From Hymenopellis radicata (lineage: Eukaryota > Basidiomycota > Agaricomycetes > Agaricales > Physalacriaceae), in contig JADNRX010000189.1 in NCBI GenBank assembly GCA_015501595.1, forward strand, positions 42,147 to 106,146: a stretch of DNA of 64,000 nt. Reading direction: 5' to 3'. The position numbers and the translations under genes are program-made. Under the pieces are notes generated by a model that ran no database searches, was not told where the DNA came from, and saw only the letters and a program-made list of their open reading frames with translations. The stretch's first letter is position 1; every line of letters starts with the position of its first letter. This document shows positions 58,651 to 64,000 of the stretch, piece after piece.

Positions 58651-59913
58651 ATGTCCTCCAGCGACACCAAGGCAATTCGGGACGCGTACTTCAATGCGTG
58701 CAACTTCGAATCCCTAATGCGCGGTAAGTCTTTGAATTAGATCCACTCCATGTATCTCACCATCATATGCAGGGATTCATTTCTCCGTGTTTTGGATGGC
58801 GCTGGTTCATATATGTGCGTTCTTCACCTGTCGCTTCCCTCAGCGTCATCTGAAGTCTTGATAGACACCGGTAAACGGAGTCGGCATAAACACGTTATGG
58901 CCGTGCTTGTCATTGCAATGTTCATCATGTCGACGGTGCACAATGCGACATTCTGGGCGTATGTGCGGCGAGCATTCATTGCTTACGGGGACACCAGTGA
59001 GACAGTTGCGGCGGCGCTCAACGAATACCCTTCCTGGTTCACGGGAACAACTGCAATCTCAGACCTCAACGCCGTTCTTGCTGATGGCATTCTCGTGCGC
59101 ATCACCCTATGGCACGCTGCGCCACTGCTGACCTATAAATAGATTTGGCGCGCTTGGGTGGTGTGGGGGAGGAATTGGTTCATTATTGTGGCACCGGTTG
59201 CGACTACCATACTGACTCTAGGTGAGTGTGATTCACGGACATTCTACACCACTCTGATTGATCAAGCGTTTTCAATCATTGCTACGTATGGAACGGTCTC
59301 TTCAACGAGTTTCGGTGCTGTCGGTGTGGACTATGCCACGGCCCTGTACTCCACCTCGCTTATCACCACAATACTCTGCACGGGGCTGATAGTGTACAAG
59401 ATCGTTCGAGTCGGGGGTGCTCAGAAGGGCGGTCTGCGTTCTTATAGGAATATCATGGAGATCTTGGTTGAATCGGCGGTGCTGTACTGCATTGCGACGC
59501 TTTTCGCGTTGCTGGCGTACATTTATAGTGGTGTAGCGTCCGAGTATGCCTCCGCCTTTCTGGACTTCTATCACTGTGGGTCCCATATCTGTTTCTTCGA
59601 CAATGATGAGTTGACTTGTTGATAGGGCATTGCACCCACACTGATCATCGCTCGTGTCGCTTCTGGGGAATCTCGTCCCGAGGATACTTGGATGGCAAGC
59701 TCAACGTTGCGCTTCCGTTCTGTATCAAGGTACCACCACAGTCCCTCGACGTCTACCAGCGGTCATCCAAGCTCTAATCTGAATGAGCTCGAGAGCTTCG
59801 TTGCCGCTGTTCCCATGCGATCAGTGGCCACAACTGATACGGATGTATCCTCGGGAATGACAAGTCTACCCTCGACAATGATTTCAGACAGGAAGAAGCG
59901 CATTCCTGTTTAG
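58651..59913 (+). CDS. Multi-pass membrane protein, agaricomycete family of unknown role
   Basis: Starts MSSSDTKAIRDAYFNACNFES. Exons join to about seven hydrophobic segments: HVMAVLVIAMFIMSTVHNATFW, ADGIL joined to IWRAWVVWGRNWFIIVAPV, ALYSTSLITTILCTGLIVYKI, ESAVLYCIATLFALLAYIY and GIAPTLIIARVA. The motif IWRAWVVWGRNW followed by a cytosolic K/R pair is common in a large basidiomycete family of seven-helix proteins of unknown function. The C-terminal tail is Ser/Thr-rich with DTDVSSGMTSL and ends KKRIPV. A GT at GILV starts a 46-nt intron that avoids the in-frame stop at about 59141. Confidence 0.7.
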
Positions 59914-60062
59914 CTGACCATCTATACCGTGCTTACTCTATTATCCTTATCTCTGTACTAGGTATTACCTATGAATACACGAGAATACCTCACGACATGC
60001 TTAGGGTTAGGGTCACACTCTTTATCTTCTCACCGTCATCCATCCTGTTGCACTGATTCCAG

Positions 60063-61908
60063 TTGTATGGCTTCAGACTATCCAATTCCGAATTGGCCGT
60101 CGTGGTCTTCGACGATGAAGAAGACCAGAATATCTGGCATAACGGATCTAAGGGCGGAGGTTTTGTGGTTCCTTTCGGTGATTGCGAGGGCCGAACTATA
60201 AACAGAACGCCAATCATCTATTTGGAGGAAACGAGTCGCATTGAAGCGAGCAGCGAAATTCGCAAGGTGAGTCGTCGTTTTACCTTCATTATCGCACCTA
60301 ACCGTAAGCGGCACATAGACATACAAGTCTTTCTTCAAAGCGCTCAACGCCTTCCTGGATGGACTACGCAACTACGCTCGAGATCACTACAAGCGCTTTA
60401 TTGTTCCGTACGGAAAGCACCGAGGCAAGCAGATCAATCAATGTCGGATAAAAATTGGCTTCTGTGGGTTTCAAGAGAACCAGGCCTGCCGTCTCCCGTT
60501 CGTGGACCTTCCATCGTCAAGTACTTTAAAACCTTACAAAACCTATGTAGATTCCGGTATTCTTGACTGCGGTTGATTACTATCTGGATAATCCCCGCCA
60601 TTACGAGCACACTCGCGACATTGGCCGGAAGACTTCGCATGCAGGGCGAGCCGTGAACGACAAGGAGCCCAATACGGACGACGAGGCTTTCATTGACGAG
60701 GTTTCGGACAGTGAGATTCGGGTCTCATCACCAGCCGGGCGCCCTGCTGGACGAAAGCCAGCTGCAACCCATCGTGATTTGGGGTATACGTACCGCTCTG
60801 GTACACGTCGAGTTGGTGAGCAACAACTCGTACATTTTGTAGATAAACTAACAATCATCACTACAAGCATACCTCTCGTCCGACGTCTCAGACTCTGAGC
60901 CAAAGAGAGTGACCAAGCACCGTCGCCCCGCCTCTTCTTCTACGAGACGTATTCGCAACCAATTTGTACACAGGCCTGATGAAGCAGAGCGGAGTGACAG
61001 CACATCCAGAGCGTCCTTTGTCGTTTCGGACAGCAAAAGCCTGATATATGATACACCCACGGAAGATGTTCGTGCTTTTCTTTTCTGACCTTTCCGTAAT
61101 GTTCTAATCTGTCGTAGGGCCAGACATCGTCTGCGGGTTCAGAGGCGTCACAACGGCTCAGAGGACGCAGTGCTTCACAAGAGGCATCCTCAAGTTGGAC
61201 TCCATTGCGAAAGAAAGGTATTACATCACGGAGTCCTAGATTGATATGATAACTCATGGTATGGTTTCTGCAGTGTCGCAATCTGGCCACGACAGTGACA
61301 CAGACGATGTTCCAGTTGGTCATGCATCAGACTCTGAGCTCTCCGTCAGGGCGTCGCCCACGCCATCATCCCTCAAAACGCCCGCCTGTCACGCCCGTAC
61401 GCAAACCTAATATTCGACACCAACAGCAGTACACGCCAGAATCTATTCTCCTCGTGCACAACGGGCCAAGGTGAGATTGTCCAAGACCGGGAAACAGCGA
61501 CTCGCGTCTTCCGACGGCGAACAGTCTGACTCAGAAGCGCCTGCAACTCCGACGAAACGCAAGCGGGCACTGTCGTCGTCATCAGACGAAAGAGCTCATA
61601 GGCGTGCGGTCAAGAAGGGCAAGCAGCGTCAGCCCGATCCTCAGGATGGATGGGTTGGAGATGACGACGACGAGGAATCGGAGGATGCGGGGAAGATATA
61701 CAATCTCCGTCTGCGCCGCAAGCCGAAGTCTACATACTCCCTACGGAGTCGATCAAATCTGAATTCCGCCAAACCACGCTACAACGATGACGACGACGCG
61801 TCGAGGGAATCCGAGATGGATGCAGCGGATGAGCAGCCTGTTCGTGTTCCGCCAGAGCCATCATCCAGGCAGGTGTTCGTAATGATTCCTCGGAATCCTT
61901 GGACATGA
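60063..61908 (+). CDS. Nuclear acidic protein with DUF3820-like motifs
   Basis: The first exon has VVVFDDEEDQNIW and FVVPFGDCEGRTINRTP, YLEETSRIEA. The next has FFKALNAFLDGLRNYARDHYK and FIVPYGKHRGKQINQC, then KNWLLWVSREPGLPSPVRG. Both [FI]VPxGxxxGRxIN sites followed by a Trp/Leu segment resemble the DUF3820 pattern. At about 60430 the reading switches by one base between INQC and SDKNWLL with no intron, a possible frameshift. The rest is a long, Ser/Asp/Arg-rich nuclear-type tail (DEAFIDEVSDSEIRV, KRKRALSSSSDERAH, KKGKQRQPD, LRLRRKPKSTYSLRSR) ending IPRNPWT at 61908. Function unknown. The start may lie at the ATG at 60063 or 60069. Confidence 0.5.
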
Positions 61909-62782
61909 ATGGGCCGGGGATCGCTCGACTATCTAGAATGCCTGACGCATGATTGGCATACTTAGTTGTGAGACCGGGTAATACTCGCGTCTCGTCTGCT
62001 AAAGACCAGGAGATTCTGTACCACTCCTTGTAGCTTGCATATCTGAACTTGTACAATGTATAGTGTATAGAGTCTTTGTTAGCCTTGTACCAAGCTCCAC
62101 GACTTAGTTTTCTCTTGTAAGAGCTGAAAGACCCCTTTTCGGCGGCCCGGGGGCGGTGTGAAAAAGGAACATCGAAAGACGACCGCGCTGAATGGTCAGA
62201 TCGTCGGGCAATGGGAGCGAAAGTAAATTCACCTAGGTTCACTGAAACTGGTTCAACATGTTTGACAGCGATGACAGCACGATCGTTGACTTTCTCACGC
62301 TTACCTTCTCGCTCTACTCGTCATGATGTCTTTCTTGGAAGGTTTCAGCGACCGGCTTTGGTTTCACCGGTGTTCAAACTGCACTGCTCTCGGACTTCCG
62401 GACATAAGGAATATATCTGGGCGTCCCTCAAGCATTGGCATTACATGACTGTCTCTTCCTGGTCTTCCAGCTTTGACATCTTTGATCTCTCGACTCACTG
62501 GTGCGTCGTTTAGAACGACGCGTCCGGGTCCCCGACACTAGCCTGCATCGAATCTTGGCATGAGATTTCTGCGCATTCTAGGACATGGCCCCTCTTCACG
62601 ACCATCTGAGTCCTTCTAGGAATTGGCCCCTCTTGAGGCAAGTTCGCGAGACGTGCTTCTCATCTAGTAAGTCGATCATGTCAAGACAGTTTCAGTGCTC
62701 TACTGCCTATATAACCCCTTCCAAATGCTCTCTAATATTCAACACAATCTACTATCACAATATCCGCATCACATATACTACC
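61909..62782. other. Intergenic, no supportable gene
   Basis: The minus frame 61730-62242 overlaps the end of the nuclear-protein gene and looks like its shadow. The rest (62250-62700) shows no coding sign. Confidence 0.35.
62708..62714 (+). promoter_or_regulatory. TATA-like box
   Basis: TATATAA lies 69-75 bases upstream of the ATG at 62783, a normal spacing. Confidence 0.45.
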
Positions 62783-63619
62783 ATGATGATCTTGCACGGC
62801 TTCGAACCTATGGGCTCTGTCCCTCCTTCGCCTGCAATCTTCGCGCCGTTTCCTGAACGCCGCGCAGCTTACGTCGACTGGGACTCCCCGTCCGTCATTG
62901 AAGACATCTATGGCAAACCTAAAGGTACGTCTTCCTTCCTGCAGGTTACCTAACATTTGCTGACGACGCTACGCAGTCTCATTAAAGCAGTCATTGAAGA
63001 AAAAGGTTCAGCCGATCACCCGAGCGCTATTATCCCCTTCGTCGTGTCGTCGTCGAATCCCTACCCACCAGAAACGGACGCACCCGTTGTGCGAGCGGTC
63101 AAGGCAGTCGTCAGACTAGGGAGGCCCAAGAAATTTGTGATTGGGTACACTCCCACGCCGTCCCCTTTGGTGCGGAAGCCAACTTCGATCGTCCCGGAGG
63201 GATGCTATACGCTGGTGGAGAAAAATGGGTACTTTGTTGAGAAGAAGGAGAGAAGGTTTAGTGGAAAGAAGATCAAGGATAGTGTTGCTCGAGTGTGCCG
63301 GCAAGCATCTCAGGCTTTTTCACAAATTAATCCTGCTGTCGTATGCGCAGAGGATTCCGAAACACACGCACCAACCGCTAGGCCACAGGACTCTACCGTA
63401 CCCATCATCGCCCACACTCCGCCAACTCCTAAGAAGCTCGCTCCACGTCCAACCGCGTCCAAGCGGAAATCCTCGAGAAAGGCAAGGGAGCAACAGCTCA
63501 AGGAGTACATTCCTCCGGCATACCTCCTTGCGCAGCGCTGTATTGATATCGTGCATTCAAGAAGCGCGCGCCATGCGGCTGAAGATGCGCTGCGCTATGG
63601 GGCTCCTCATAAATTTTAG
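62783..63619 (+). CDS. Unknown small basic protein
   Basis: Two exons. The first codes MMILHGFEPMGSVPPSP, PERRAAYVDWDSPSVIEDIYGKPK and is joined by a 50-nt intron to SLIKAVIEEKGSADHPSAII. The protein continues with VRAVKAVVRLGRPKKFVIGYTPT, CYTLVEKNGYFVEKKERRFSG, a Pro/Thr/Lys-rich linker (PTPKKLAPRPTASKRKSSRK) and a C-terminal helix LKEYIPPAYLLAQRCIDIVHS. It ends at 63619. No family recognised; the Lys/Arg-rich linker suggests a nuclear location. Confidence 0.55.
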
Positions 63620-64000
63620 ATTATAGTCAGTTTGTCTCGAGACTTCTCGCTATAATTGCTTTTACCAGTATTTACTTGCTTTGCCGTTATTCTTGCTCTC
63701 GTCCATTGCTGAACGTTGCTTTGCTATCTTGAGGCCTCTACTATTTGTCGTACTACTACTATACATTTCCGCTACTTGATATCCGCTGCCATTGCTCTGT
63801 TGTTTTTCTCTTATCCTATATCTTCCAGTACTGAACCTGAAGTTGACACACACAATGATGACGACAGCAAATCGGAATTCGTCTGGCCGTCTAATAGCGC
63901 GTGGGAGTCGTGAAAGTGGGAGACGAGCTGATTCGTTCTGGTGGACTATAGTTGCAGGATTTCGAGGGTGACTCGGTTAAGATTGGGTGTTCAATCTAAA
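63620..64000. other. Right end of window, no supportable gene
   Basis: Short frames on both strands only. Confidence 0.4.

Noticed and set aside
61730..62242. 170-codon minus-strand frame
   Set aside because: It overlaps the acidic tail of the plus-strand gene and its composition mirrors it; beyond the overlap it has no motif.

Overview
The window looks like a nuclear segment of a basidiomycete, most likely an agaricomycete. Genes are cut by many short introns of about 45-60 bp, some exons are tiny (13, 15 and possibly 4 nt), gene order is dense on both strands, and the protein families fit (non-canonical G-alpha, half-size ABC transporters, a fungal 7TM-like family, KDZ transposons). All functions were read from the sequence by recognising motifs and by joining exons by hand; no search was run.

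Left flank, about 1-31.7 kb, is ordinary chromosome. In order it holds: a membrane dipeptidase running off the left edge (-), an unknown protein (-), a candidate XRCC4/PAXX-like protein (-), F-box remnants (+), a non-canonical G-protein alpha subunit (-), a small helical membrane-anchored protein (-), soluble fumarate reductase fused to cytochrome b5 (-), nicotinamide riboside kinase (-), a small unknown protein (-), an ABC half transporter (-), mitochondrial Hsp78/ClpB (+), an allantoate-type MFS transporter (-), an amino-acid permease (-) and a second ABC half transporter paralogous to the first (+). The stretch 28.8-31.7 kb has no gene I can support.

Centre, about 31.7-53.7 kb, is the unusual part. 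It appears to be one large (~22 kb) KDZ-class DNA transposon. Its ends carry diverged inverted repeats and, just inside them, long arrays of a palindromic ACCTRYAGG-type site placed about every 23 bp. Inside are a KDZ-type transposase with CxC5/CxC6-like cysteine clusters, the remnant of a 2-oxoglutarate dioxygenase, an apparently intact TET/JBP-like dioxygenase carrying a C-terminal chromodomain, a zinc-finger protein, a large zinc-ribbon/coiled-coil gene, several unknown genes, three copies of a CRE-containing hairpin and a nested non-autonomous hAT-like element with a clean 8-bp target duplication. A plausible reading is a mobile unit that moves DNA and also carries its own DNA-modifying and chromatin-reading enzymes; parts of it are decaying (an in-frame TGA, frameshifts in a repeat).

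Right flank, about 53.7-64 kb, returns to chromosomal genes: a C-terminal gene fragment next to the element end, a Hos3-like histone deacetylase (-), a multi-pass membrane protein (+), a nuclear protein with DUF3820-like motifs (+) and a small unknown protein (+).
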